DNA of 64,000 nucleotides from Schlegelella_A sp038318385 (GTDB lineage: Bacteria; Pseudomonadota; Gammaproteobacteria; Burkholderiales; Burkholderiaceae_C), in NCBI GenBank assembly GCA_038318385.1, contig JBBQCD010000013.1:1-64000 (forward strand), in the 5' to 3' direction. Position numbers and translations under genes: made by a program. The notes beneath the pieces were generated by a model. That model searched no databases. It was not told the origin of the DNA and worked only from the letters and a program-made list of their open reading frames with translations. Numbering within the stretch: the first letter of the stretch is position 1; every line of letters begins with the position of its first letter. This document shows positions 1 through 8,355 of this stretch, piece by piece.

Positions 1-982
1 CGAGGCCGACCGACAGCCGACGTGGGCTCGGGCCGCCGGAGTCGACCAGCGCCTGCACCTCGACGAGCAAGGGCCGCGTGCCTTCGAGCGTGACCAGCAC
101 GCACGAGCCGGCCACCGGGTCGCCGTGCGTCGAGAGAAAGATCGCGCTCGGATTGGCAACGCCTTTCAGGCCCTTTTCGGTCATCGCGAAGACGCCGATC
201 TCGTTGACCGCGCCGAACCGGTTCTTGATCGCCCGCACGAGGCGAAAGCTCGAGTGCGTGTCGCCCTCGAAATAGAGCACGGTGTCGACGATGTGCTCCA
301 TGACACGCGGCCCGGCGAGCGCGCCGTCCTTGGTGACGTGGCCGACGAGGATGATCGTCGTGCCGCTGCCCTTGGCCAGGCGCGTCAGCTGCGCCGCGCA
401 CTCGCGCACCTGGGCCACCGATCCCGGCGCCGACGAGAGCTCGTCGCTGTAGACCGTCTGGATCGAATCGATCACGCAGACTGCCGGCTTCTCGGCATCG
501 ATCGCGGCGCTGATCTTCTCGAGCTGGATCTCGGCCAGCACGCGCACGCCGCTCGAGCCGAGCCCGAGGCGGCGCGAGCGCAATGCCACCTGGGCGCCGC
601 TTTCCTCGCCGGTGACGTAGAGCGTCTTCATCTGCCGCGACAGCGAGTCGAGCGCCTGCAGCAGCAGGGTCGACTTGCCGATGCCCGGATCACCGCCGAT
701 CAGCACCACGCCGCCGGCGACGATGCCGCCGCCGAGCACCCGGTCGAGCTCATCGATTCCGGTCGGCTGGCGGTCGACGTCGCTGGACTCGATCTCCGAC
801 AGGGTGGCGACGGCCTGAGCCGCCACCAGGCCGCGCGGCTGGTAGCGGTTGCGCGCGGGACCGCTGTCGGCCACCGACTCCACCAGCGTGTTCCAGGCGT
901 CGCAGGACGGACACTTGCCGAGCCACTTCGGACTGACGCCGCCGCACTCGGTGCAGGTGTAGATCGACTTTTCCTTGGCCAT
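1..982 (-). CDS. radA: DNA repair protein RadA, C-terminus cut off by the window edge
   Basis: This is a RecA-like ATPase that helps process recombination intermediates and branch migration. About 327 N-terminal residues are visible. The protein starts MAKEKSIYTCTECGG and has the family's four-cysteine zinc finger (CTEC...CPSC, about residues 10-30). A RecA-type Walker A (GGDPGIGKST) and the RadA motif KNRFG (in RAIKNRFGAVNEIGVF) follow. The C-terminal Lon-like domain begins (GSCVLVTLEGTRPLLVEVQALVDSGG) and runs off position 1. The start is the ATG just before the zinc finger. In Burkholderiales radA often lies near alr and lplT. That is true here, with three extra genes in between. Confidence 0.95.
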   Translation of the reverse strand, partial: MAKEKSIYTCTECGGVSPKWLGKCPSCDAWNTLVESVADSGPARNRYQPRGLVAAQAVATLSEIESSDVDRQPTGIDELDRVLGGGIVAGGVVLIGGDPGIGKSTLLLQALDSLSRQMKTLYVTGEESGAQVALRSRRLGLGSSGVRVLAEIQLEKISAAIDAEKPAVCVIDSIQTVYSDELSSAPGSVAQVRECAAQLTRLAKGSGTTIILVGHVTKDGALAGPRVMEHIVDTVLYFEGDTHSSFRLVRAIKNRFGAVNEIGVFAMTEKGLKGVANPSAIFLSTHGDPVAGSCVLVTLEGTRPLLVEVQALVDSGGPSPRRLSVGL

Positions 983-1145
983 CCGTGATTGTCTCGCGGG
1001 CGAAGCGACGCGCGCCGAGGGGAATGCCAGGCCCGGATCGGGTGGGACTGTGCCGACCCGCCGGAGCCGGAGGTCCTCCGGGGCTCCAGCCGAAACTTGT
1101 ACGATTCGGCCATTGCGGCGCCGACTGCAAACGGGGGGAGGATAG

Positions 1146-1832
1146 ATGTCCGTCGACTCATTGAGCTTCACGCTGAGACTCGTCGACACGCCCGAAGACC
1201 TGGCCAGGGTGTGCGAGGTGCGATCGCTCGGCTACGGTCACCACGCACCCGCGCTGCGTGAGCACATGGCGCTACCCGACGAGATCGACCTGTCGCCGTG
1301 GACGGCGGTGTTCCTGTGCGAAGACAAGGCTTCGGGCTTGCCGATCGGCACGATGCGCGTGCAGGACAACACCCGCGGCGGCGTCAAGGTCGAGATCGAG
1401 AAATACCTGACCCTGCCCGACTGGCTCGTGGCGGGTGGCGGTCGCTGCGAGATGAGCCGCCTGGTCGTTGCCCCGGGCGCGGATCCCCTGGTCAAGGCCG
1501 CGCTCTGGAAGGCGGGCTACCTCCACTGCCTGGCGAACGGCGTGCGCTGGCTGATCGTCGGCGCGCGCAAGCCGGGGTTGATGAAGCAGTACCTGTACCT
1601 CGGCGCGAAGGACATGTACGAGGACGAGCGCATGATCCCGATGGGGCACGGCTGGAACCTGCCTCATCGCGTCCTGGTCATGGACATCCGGAATGCCGCG
1701 CGCGACTGGTACGAGAAGGAGCACCGGCTTCTGCGGTTCATGGTCGAGACGGAGCATCCCGACATCAAGGTCTCTTCAGTGAACGGAGCCGTTGCTGCCG
1801 GTCCACGCCTGAGCCTCGTGGCCTCCGCCTAG
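1146..1832 (+). CDS. N-acyl amino acid synthase FeeM / LuxI-like acyltransferase
   Basis: This 228-residue protein has the GNAT-like fold features of the FeeM / autoinducer-synthase group. Members transfer an acyl chain from acyl-ACP to an amino acid or related amine. Visible hallmarks are an N-terminal strand-helix segment (RLVDTPEDLARVCEVRSLGYG), the central IGTMRVQDN strand, and CEMSRLVV near residue 100, which matches the E-x-S/T-R motif of LuxI enzymes. The later segment LIVGARKPGLMKQYLYLGAK also fits. A strong GGGGGAGG ribosome site precedes the ATG. The acyl and acceptor substrates cannot be read from sequence. Its 3' end overlaps the convergent histidine kinase gene by 57 bp, so the two may be functionally paired (inference). 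Confidence 0.72.
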   Translation: MSVDSLSFTLRLVDTPEDLARVCEVRSLGYGHHAPALREHMALPDEIDLSPWTAVFLCEDKASGLPIGTMRVQDNTRGGVKVEIEKYLTLPDWLVAGGGRCEMSRLVVAPGADPLVKAALWKAGYLHCLANGVRWLIVGARKPGLMKQYLYLGAKDMYEDERMIPMGHGWNLPHRVLVMDIRNAARDWYEKEHRLLRFMVETEHPDIKVSSVNGAVAAGPRLSLVASA

Positions 1833-3641
1833 ATCGTCGTTCTCGTCGGCCAGGAAGGGGATGCCGGGTCCGAGGTGTTCGCCCAGAAGGCCGGCCAGCT
1901 CTCTTTCATTGAACGGCTTGCTGAGGAATCCGTTCATTCCTGCGCTCCTGCAGGCGGCCATGTCCTCGCGTCCCGAATGCGCGGTCAACGCCACGATCGG
2001 CACCCTCGAGACCTGCGCCGCAGCCTCCCGCCGCCGAATCTCGCTCGTGGCCATCAGGCCGTCGAGATCCGGCATGTGCACGTCCATCAGGATGAGGTGC
2101 GGGCGTTGATGCGCCATTGCCGCGGCGACCGCGCTGACGCCGCTCGTCACGCGCGTGGCCTCGATCCCGAAGCGACGAAGGCTGGCCTCGGCGATCAGGG
2201 CATTGACGTCATTGTCTTCGGCGAGAAGGACGCGGTAGCCGCTGAAGGTGCCGGGAGCCACGTCGCTCGGTCGGCTGCTCGACTCTTCGGCGAGGGGGGC
2301 GTCGGCGGCCGGCAGCAGCGCCCGGAACTCGAATTTCGAACCGACGCCCAGGACGCTTTCGACAGTCACGTCGCCGCCCATCGCGCGCGCCAGTTCGCGG
2401 GCAATCGTCAGCCCCAGCCCGGTGCCCGAATCCGGCTGGGCCGGCTGGCCCGACGCCTGGCGAAACGCCTCGAAGATCGCCGACTGGTCAGCGGTCGAGA
2501 TCCCGAGTCCGGTGTCGGCCACTGCGAAGAGCGTCTCGCCCTGCGCACCTCGAGACACGCTCAGCTTGATCCATCCCCGCTTCGTGAACTTGACGGCGTT
2601 TCCGAGAAGGTTGTGCAACACCTGACGAACGCGCGCTGGGTCTCCCGAAACCCAGCAGGTCGCCGGCGCCTGCAAGTCCAGCACGAAGGAGACGGTCGTG
2701 TCGGACGTCCGCGCGTGATACAGGTCCGCGAGCCGCTTGACCTCGGAGGAAAGGTCGAAGGGCACACGGTGCAGCTCGAGCCGTCCGGTCTCGATGCGTG
2801 AGACGTCGAGCAGCGCCCCGATGAGCCCGAGCAGATGTTCGCCCTGTGCCTGGACGATGCCGAGCCGGTAGGCCGAATCGGGATCCTGACGATCGCGCTT
2901 CATCATCGCGGCCACCCCCAGGATGCCGTGGAGCGGCGTGCGAAGCTCGTGGCTCATGGTGCCGAGGAACAGCGATTTGACGGCACTCTGCCGACGCAGC
3001 TGGTCGCCGGTTTCCTTGAGCTGCTCGGCCGTCTCGAACTGCAGCCGCAACGTTTTCTTCAACGCCTCCTGGGCGAGAAATTCACGGGCGAGACGTCGCT
3101 CGGTGGTGTACCCCGACGCCCACAACTGAACGAGGAGCAGGGCCAGCCCGCAGGATGCGAAGAGCCCCAGGCTGTCGAGTCTCAGCAGGAGCCCGCCGAC
3201 CGAAAGAACGAGAACAGGCGTGACGAAGATCGCCGTGGCCAGCAACCGGACCTGCAGCCCGAGCGTGGCCACCGTGGCGACCACGGCGAGACAGGCGACG
3301 AGCGCGGAGGCGGCGTCCGGCGGCGCGCGAAAACTCGCCAACCCCGCGAGACCCCAGACCACGCCGTCGACGGCGATGGAAAGATAGAGCAGCGAGGAGG
3401 TTCGCTGAATGCTGCCACGCAGTCGATCGAGCTTGTAGCCGCAGGCGAGGAGGAAGCGCGGCACGGCACTGAGAACCTTGGCGGCGAACCAGGCCTTGAC
3501 CCACGTCGAACCGAAGACCGGCTCGAAGAAGACGGCGATCACGCCGGCGAACGCCGTCGCGAGCACCGCAGCCACCGCCGAGTGACCCAGGATCTGGTGC
3601 ATCTGCCGCAGGCGAAGACGAGACTTCTCGTCGTCGTTCAT
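1776..3641 (-). CDS. Membrane hybrid sensor histidine kinase with receiver domain
   Basis: The N-terminal ~180 residues form about six hydrophobic helices without an obvious extracytoplasmic sensor domain, as in MASE-type sensors. A short coiled linker leads to the HisKA dimerisation helix with phospho-acceptor His231 (GTMSHELRTPLHG). The HATPase domain shows an N box (NLLGNAVKFT), G1 (DTGLGI) and G2 (GTGLGL). A C-terminal receiver domain has acidic residues (LLAEDN), phospho-acceptor Asp520 (LILMDVHMPDLDG), LTAH and the KPF lysine. I chose the ATG; an in-frame GTG 57 bp upstream (position 3698) would add 19 hydrophilic residues. Neither start has a clear ribosome site. No cognate response regulator or Hpt protein is adjacent. 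The ligand is unknown. Confidence 0.88.
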   Translation of the reverse strand: MNDDEKSRLRLRQMHQILGHSAVAAVLATAFAGVIAVFFEPVFGSTWVKAWFAAKVLSAVPRFLLACGYKLDRLRGSIQRTSSLLYLSIAVDGVVWGLAGLASFRAPPDAASALVACLAVVATVATLGLQVRLLATAIFVTPVLVLSVGGLLLRLDSLGLFASCGLALLLVQLWASGYTTERRLAREFLAQEALKKTLRLQFETAEQLKETGDQLRRQSAVKSLFLGTMSHELRTPLHGILGVAAMMKRDRQDPDSAYRLGIVQAQGEHLLGLIGALLDVSRIETGRLELHRVPFDLSSEVKRLADLYHARTSDTTVSFVLDLQAPATCWVSGDPARVRQVLHNLLGNAVKFTKRGWIKLSVSRGAQGETLFAVADTGLGISTADQSAIFEAFRQASGQPAQPDSGTGLGLTIARELARAMGGDVTVESVLGVGSKFEFRALLPAADAPLAEESSSRPSDVAPGTFSGYRVLLAEDNDVNALIAEASLRRFGIEATRVTSGVSAVAAAMAHQRPHLILMDVHMPDLDGLMATSEIRRREAAAQVSRVPIVALTAHSGREDMAACRSAGMNGFLSKPFNERELAGLLGEHLGPGIPFLADENDDLGGGHEAQAWTGSNGSVH

Positions 3642-3931
3642 GACGGCAGGCAACTCGATCCCAGGGGCGCTCGCTGATTCCACGTCGTCGTACTCCACGC
3701 GCCGAACGAGCGGGAGGACGGCGCCCGTTCATTCGCGAACCGGTCAATTTACCGTCGGACGGCTCCCGTGGCGTCGACGCCGCGGGTCGGATTCGGTGGT
3801 TTTTCCGCTTTCCCCACCGTTGAGGGCTGGGTGCGGTCGTCCATCGACGGCGGTGCAAGCGTGCGGGAATGGCCCGTGCTCGCTTCCAGCGGTTCGCGCC
3901 TTTCCCCCACGGCGCCGGACCTGCTGTCGAC

Positions 3932-4327
3932 TCACTCGCGCACCTTGCCACGCGCGGCCTTGACCTCCGCGCGCTGGCTCTTGCCGTCGAGGCGGCGACG
4001 CTGGGAGGCCCGGGTCGGCTTCGTCGCCCTGCGCACGCGCGGCGGCTCGGCGACGCCGTCGACCAGATCCTGGAGTCGCCGCAGCGCTTCCGCACGATTG
4101 GCCTCCTGGCTGCGGCTGGTCTGGGCCTTGATGACGACGACGCCATCGCCGGTGATGCGATGGTCGCGCAGCGCCAGGAGACGCTCCTTGACGCCCTGGG
4201 GCAACGACGACGCCGGCACGTCGAAGCGCAGGTGGACCGCACTCGAGACCTTGTTGACGTTCTGGCCGCCCGCGCCCTGCGCGCGGATCGCGCTGAACTC
4301 GACCTCTTCCTCGCGGACGAGCGCCAT
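3932..4327 (-). CDS. arfB: Alternative ribosome-rescue factor / peptidyl-tRNA hydrolase ArfB
   Basis: ArfB enters ribosomes stalled on mRNAs without a stop codon and hydrolyses the peptidyl-tRNA. The 131-residue protein has the release-factor-like catalytic loop IRAQGAGGQNVNKVSS with the GGQ tripeptide. It also has the conserved HLRFDVPASSLP segment and a basic, lysine/arginine-rich C-terminal tail (RRATKPTRASQRRRLDGKSQ) that inserts into the empty mRNA channel. It lies 16 bp downstream of alr on the same strand, so the two are probably co-transcribed. I chose the ATG (MALVREEE); an upstream GTG would add three residues and would start 7 bp after the alr stop. Confidence 0.93.
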   Translation of the reverse strand: MALVREEEVEFSAIRAQGAGGQNVNKVSSAVHLRFDVPASSLPQGVKERLLALRDHRITGDGVVVIKAQTSRSQEANRAEALRRLQDLVDGVAEPPRVRRATKPTRASQRRRLDGKSQRAEVKAARGKVRE

Positions 4328-4343
4328 CTCGCCCACCGTCGGC

Positions 4344-5444
4344 TCAGTTCGCGCGGGTCGGCACCCGCGGCGCCAGGGCGCACATCAGCTCGTAGCCGAC
4401 GGTGCCGGCCGACCGCGCCACCTCGTCGATCGACAGCAGCGCACCGTCGGCGGCCCGGCCCCACAGCGTCGCCTCGGCGCCGACCCCGGCATCGGGCAAC
4501 GCGCTCAGGTCGACGGTGAGCATGTCCATCGACACCCGGCCCACCGTCGTCGTGCGCACCCCGTCGACCAGCACCGGCGTGCCCGTTGGCGCGATGCGCG
4601 GGTACCCGTCGGCATAACCGCAGGCGACGACCCCGATGCGCATCGGCCGCTCGGCGACGAAGCTGCTTCCATAGCCCACGCTGTCGCCGCGGCGCAGCGC
4701 CTGGACCGCGATGATGCCGGCGCGCAGGCTCATCGCCGGTCGCAGATCCCAATCGGCCGCGCTGCGCTGCGGCGCATCGGGCGAGGAGCCGTAGAGCATG
4801 ATCCCGGGGCGGACCCAGTCGCCGGCGATGCGCGGATCGGCGCCATGGCGCAAGGTCGCGGCGCTGTTGCAGAGCGACCGCTCGCCGTCGAGATCGCGCG
4901 TCGCCGCCTCGAAGACCTCGAGTTGCCGGCGCACACCGTCGGCGCCCGGCGCATCGGCGTCGGACCAGTGCGTCATCAGCGTGACGCGCTCGACCTGGGT
5001 CAGGCCGTGCAACCGCTGCCAGGCCGTGCGCAGCGCTTCCGGCCGGAAGCCCAGACGGTTCATGCCGCTGTTGAGCTTGAGATAGACGTGCTGGGGGCGA
5101 TCCGTCTTGAGCGCCGCCAGCATGTCGATCTGGTCCTCGTGGTGCACGGTGTGCCAGAGGTCGAGTCGCGCGCAGGCTTCGAGATCGCGGGGCCCGAAGC
5201 AGCCCTCGAGCAGCAGGATCGGCCCGCGCCAGCCGAGCGTGCGCAGCATCTCGGCCTCGGCGAGGTCGAGCATGGCGAAACCGTCGGCACCGCGCAGCGC
5301 CGCAAACACGCGGGCGATGCCGTGGCCGTAGGCGTTGGCCTTGACGACCGCCCAGACCCGCGCCTCGGGAGCCGCTGTCCGGGCGCGGCGCAGGTTGTGC
5401 GAAAGCGCCTCCAGATCGATCTGCGCGGCAATCGGGCGGGGCAT
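4344..5444 (-). CDS. alr: Alanine racemase
   Basis: This fold-type III PLP enzyme interconverts L- and D-alanine for peptidoglycan. The 366 residues start MPRPIAAQIDLEAL. Lys35, in AVVKANAYGHG, is the PLP lysine. The C-terminal domain carries the second catalytic tyrosine segment (SVGYGSSFVA) and the family pattern VACGYADGYPR. The barrel motifs MTHWSDAD and SLCNSAAT are present and the length is typical. The ATG was chosen because it matches the family N-terminus; an upstream in-frame start adds 14 residues of poor quality. It is transcribed away from lplT, a common Burkholderiales arrangement, and leads into arfB. Confidence 0.96.
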   Translation of the reverse strand: MPRPIAAQIDLEALSHNLRRARTAAPEARVWAVVKANAYGHGIARVFAALRGADGFAMLDLAEAEMLRTLGWRGPILLLEGCFGPRDLEACARLDLWHTVHHEDQIDMLAALKTDRPQHVYLKLNSGMNRLGFRPEALRTAWQRLHGLTQVERVTLMTHWSDADAPGADGVRRQLEVFEAATRDLDGERSLCNSAATLRHGADPRIAGDWVRPGIMLYGSSPDAPQRSAADWDLRPAMSLRAGIIAVQALRRGDSVGYGSSFVAERPMRIGVVACGYADGYPRIAPTGTPVLVDGVRTTTVGRVSMDMLTVDLSALPDAGVGAEATLWGRAADGALLSIDEVARSAGTVGYELMCALAPRVPTRAN

Positions 5445-5490
5445 GGATCGATTCTGCCAGCCGCTCGTGCACCCCGCGCTGCGCAATAGG

Positions 5491-5518
5491 GTCTTCCCCG
5501 AAACTCGCGTGCTATAAC
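5491..5518 (+). promoter_or_regulatory. Candidate sigma-70 promoter for lplT
   Basis: A TATAAC hexamer follows a weak GTCTTC box at a 16-bp spacing, in the 122-bp divergent gap between alr and lplT. It would start transcription about 45 bp before the lplT ATG. The -10 match is good for such GC-rich DNA, but the -35 is poor, so this is only a suggestion. Confidence 0.33.
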
Positions 5519-5566
5519 GCCGCCGCAGGAGACACAGGCGGACACAGATTCCGCTGGCGCCGATCG

Positions 5567-6844
5567 ATGAAAAAAGGTTTCTACACCATCATGTCGGCGC
5601 AGTTCTTCAGCTCGCTGGCTGACAACGCGCTATTGGTGGCAGCGATCGAGATGCTGAAGACCGCCGGCGCGCCCTCGTGGCACATCCCCGCGCTGACGCC
5701 GATGTTCGCGCTCTTCTACGTGATCCTTGCCCCGTTCGTCGGCGCCTTCGCCGACGCGGTGCCCAAGGGCAACGTGATGTTCATCTCCAACGCGATCAAG
5801 GTCGTCGGCTGCCTGATGATGCTGTTCGGCGGGCACCCGCTGCTCTCCTACGCCATCGTGGGTCTCGGTGCGGCGGCCTACTCGCCGGCCAAATACGGCA
5901 TCCTGACCGAGCTGCTGCCGAACTCGCAGCTGGTCAAGGCCAACGGCTGGATCGAAGGGCTGACGATCCTGTCGATCATCCTGGGCGTGCTGCTGGGTGG
6001 CCAACTGGTCGGGCACGTCGTTTCCCGGCATCTCCTGGCCTTCGACCTGCCGCTGATCGATACCGGCATCCAGACCGCCCCGCAGGCCGCGATCTCGCTG
6101 ATCGTCTTTCTCTACGTCATCGCCGCCGCCTTCAACCTGAGGATTCCGCGCACCGAAGCGCCGCTGCAGCCGCTGGTCCTCGGCGTGCGCGGCCTGATCC
6201 GCGATTTTTCCAATTGCAACGCGCGTCTCTGGAACGACAAGCTCGGCCAGATCTCCCTGGCGACGACGACGCTGTTCTGGGGTGTCTCCGGCAACCTGCG
6301 GGTGATCGTCTTTGCCTGGGCCGCGGCGGCCCTCGGCTATTCGACGACCCAGGCCTCGGCGCTTGTCGGGGTGGTGGCGATCGGCACCGCCGCGGGGGCG
6401 ATCATCGCCTCGATGCGGATGCGCCTGGACCAGGCGACGCGCGTCATTCCGTTCGGCATCGCCATGGGGATCCTGGTGATCGGCCTGAACTTCATCACCA
6501 ACGCCTGGCTGGCGGCACCGTTCCTGATCTTCCTCGGCGCAATCGGCGGATACCTCGTCGTGCCGATGAACGCACTGCTGCAGCACCGCGGCGCCAACCT
6601 GATGGGCGCCGGCCGCTCGATCGCCGTGCAGAACTTCAACGAGCAGGCCTGCATCCTCGGCCTCGGCGCGTTCTACACCGCCCTCACGCGCTACGGCATG
6701 TCGGCGTTCAGCGCGATCGCGATCTTCGGGGTCGTCGTCGCCGCGACGATGTGGCTGATCCGACGCTGGCATGCGACCAACTGCGTGCGCCATCGCGCCG
6801 AGATCGATCACCTGCTGGCGATCGCCCGCAGCGACAAGCACTGA
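5567..6844 (+). CDS. lplT: Lysophospholipid transporter LplT
   Basis: LplT is a major-facilitator protein that flips lysophospholipids across the inner membrane for re-acylation. The 425 residues start MKKGFYTIMSAQFFSSLADNALLVAA, the typical LplT opening. Many hydrophobic helices follow, with the conserved loop GAAAYSPAKYGILTELLP after the third or fourth helix and NALLQHRGANLMGAGRSIAVQNF later on. In enterobacteria lplT is joined to the acyltransferase gene aas. Here no acyltransferase is adjacent, and an exporter gene follows after 27 bp. It is divergent from alr. Confidence 0.93.
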   Translation: MKKGFYTIMSAQFFSSLADNALLVAAIEMLKTAGAPSWHIPALTPMFALFYVILAPFVGAFADAVPKGNVMFISNAIKVVGCLMMLFGGHPLLSYAIVGLGAAAYSPAKYGILTELLPNSQLVKANGWIEGLTILSIILGVLLGGQLVGHVVSRHLLAFDLPLIDTGIQTAPQAAISLIVFLYVIAAAFNLRIPRTEAPLQPLVLGVRGLIRDFSNCNARLWNDKLGQISLATTTLFWGVSGNLRVIVFAWAAAALGYSTTQASALVGVVAIGTAAGAIIASMRMRLDQATRVIPFGIAMGILVIGLNFITNAWLAAPFLIFLGAIGGYLVVPMNALLQHRGANLMGAGRSIAVQNFNEQACILGLGAFYTALTRYGMSAFSAIAIFGVVVAATMWLIRRWHATNCVRHRAEIDHLLAIARSDKH

Positions 6845-6871
6845 GCCGGGACGAGCGCCGAACACACGCCC

Positions 6872-7783
6872 ATGTCGATGTCTCCCGCGCAGGCGCTGCG
6901 ACGCTCGCACGTCCTGCTGCCGATCCTCGCGCTGACCCTCAACGCCCTCGTCTGGGGCACCTCCTGGTGGCCGATGCGGCGGCTCGAGTCGGCGGGCCTC
7001 CATCCGCTCTGGACCACGGCGCTGGTCTTCACGATCGCCAGCCTCGTCATCATCGGCGTTCGTCCCCGGGCGATCGGGCAGGTCCTGCGGACTCCGGCGC
7101 TGTGGGTCCTGGTCGTGGCCTCGGGCACTACCAACGCCGCATTCAACTGGGCCGTCGTCATCGGCGACGTCGTCCGGGTCGTGCTGCTTTTCTACCTCAT
7201 GCCGCTGTGGGCGGTGCTGCTGGCGCGCCTGATCCTGCAGGAGCGCCTCAGTGCGCTCGCCGCAATCCGGGTCGTCCTCGGCGTCGCCGGGGCGGCGATC
7301 GTGCTGTGGCCCGAACACGGCGCCGGCCTGCCGCTGCCACGCTCGCTCGCCGACTGGCTGGCGGTCGCCGGCGGTTTCTCGTTCGCCTTGAACAACGTCA
7401 TGCTGCGGCGCGAGGCCGGGCGGCCGGAAGAAGGCCGGGCCCTGGCGATGTTCCTCGGTGGCGCACTGGTCGCAGCCACGCTGGCAACCGCGTTGAGCCT
7501 CGGCGAGCCGCGCTTCTGGCCCCCGGCGGCGGCACCGGTGTGGGTCGGCATCGCCCTCGCACTCGCGCTGGTCTTCCTGGTCAGCAACCTGGCCTTGCAG
7601 TACGGCGCGGCCCGCCTGCCAGCCAACACCACCGCCGTCGTGATGCTGACCGAAGTCCTGTTCGCGGCCGTTTCGGCGCTGGCGCTCGGCGCCGGCACGC
7701 TGAGCCTGCAGCTCGTGGTCGGCGGAACCTTGATCGTCGCCGGAGCGCTGCTCGCGGCCGTGGGGCGGCCGGCGCCCCATTGA
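6872..7783 (+). CDS. EamA/DMT-family transporter
   Basis: This 303-residue, very hydrophobic protein has about ten predicted helices arranged as two repeated EamA halves. The first half includes LNALVWGTSWWPMRRLESAG and the second ALNNVMLRREAG. The segment VVRVVLLFYLMPLWAVLLARLIL, ending the first half, is typical of drug/metabolite transporters. Substrate cannot be predicted; family members export amino acids, purines and other metabolites. It starts 27 bp after lplT and is followed closely by a peroxidase gene, so it may belong to a rightward operon. Confidence 0.85.
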   Translation: MSMSPAQALRRSHVLLPILALTLNALVWGTSWWPMRRLESAGLHPLWTTALVFTIASLVIIGVRPRAIGQVLRTPALWVLVVASGTTNAAFNWAVVIGDVVRVVLLFYLMPLWAVLLARLILQERLSALAAIRVVLGVAGAAIVLWPEHGAGLPLPRSLADWLAVAGGFSFALNNVMLRREAGRPEEGRALAMFLGGALVAATLATALSLGEPRFWPPAAAPVWVGIALALALVFLVSNLALQYGAARLPANTTAVVMLTEVLFAAVSALALGAGTLSLQLVVGGTLIVAGALLAAVGRPAPH

Positions 7784-7827
7784 CAGGCAGCGCTACCATC
7801 GACGCCCTGCGAGCCCTCGGGGAAGCC

Positions 7828-8346
7828 ATGTCCGCCACCACCAGCGCCCACGACTTTGAAGCGCTTTCCATCGCCGGCAAGCCGGCCCATCTGTCGACCC
7901 AGAAAGGCAAGGTCCTGCTGATCGTCAACACGGCGAGCGCCTGCGGCTTCACGCCGCAGTTCGCAGGGCTGGAAGCGTTGTGGAACGACTATCGGGAGCG
8001 CGGCCTCGTCGTCATCGGCTTTCCGAGCAACCAGTTCGGGGCCCAGGACCCGGGATCGAACGCCGAGATCGCGACGTTCTGCAGCGTCAACTATGGCGTC
8101 ACCTTTCCGATGATGGCCCGGGTCGAGGTCAATGGCGACGCCGCCCACCCCTTGTGGAAATGGCTGCGCGAGGAGGCCCCGGGCATCCTCGGCTCGCGCT
8201 CGATCAAGTGGAACTTCACCAAGTTCCTGGTCGGCCGCGACGGTCGGGTCGTCAAGCGTTTCGCACCCCATGACAGCCCGGATTCGCTGCGCGCCGACAT
8301 CGAGTCGGCGCTGGCTGCCCCGTCCCCGTCTCGAACCCCAGCCTGA
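7828..8346 (+). CDS. Glutathione peroxidase family thiol peroxidase
   Basis: This small cytoplasmic enzyme reduces peroxides using glutathione or thioredoxin. The 172-residue protein contains the signature VNTASACGFTPQF with catalytic Cys39 in place of selenocysteine. The second family signature, GFPSNQFGAQDPG, is there, as is the Trp-Asn-Phe catalytic segment (KWNFTKFLVGRDG). The length is slightly above the bacterial norm because of a proline-rich tail (APSPSRTPA). The start is the ATG in GGAAGCCATG. The gene lies 44 bp after the EamA transporter and 9 bp before the aminotransferase. Confidence 0.93.
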   Translation: MSATTSAHDFEALSIAGKPAHLSTQKGKVLLIVNTASACGFTPQFAGLEALWNDYRERGLVVIGFPSNQFGAQDPGSNAEIATFCSVNYGVTFPMMARVEVNGDAAHPLWKWLREEAPGILGSRSIKWNFTKFLVGRDGRVVKRFAPHDSPDSLRADIESALAAPSPSRTPA

Positions 8347-8355
8347 GCGCCCATC

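Noticed and set aside
3082..5472. A 796-codon leftward frame spanning alr, arfB and the kinase region
   Set aside because: It is out of frame with three well-supported genes and is composed mainly of Arg/Ala/Pro.
5630..7780. A 716-codon leftward open frame antisense to lplT and the exporter
   Set aside because: Its product is Arg/Gln/Asp/His-rich with no domain, the usual mirror of GC-rich coding DNA; lplT and the EamA transporter explain this region.
5677..7827. A very long rightward frame running into the glutathione peroxidase
   Set aside because: Only the last 172 codons are real (Gpx); the part before is arginine-rich read-through in a frame overlapping lplT and the exporter.
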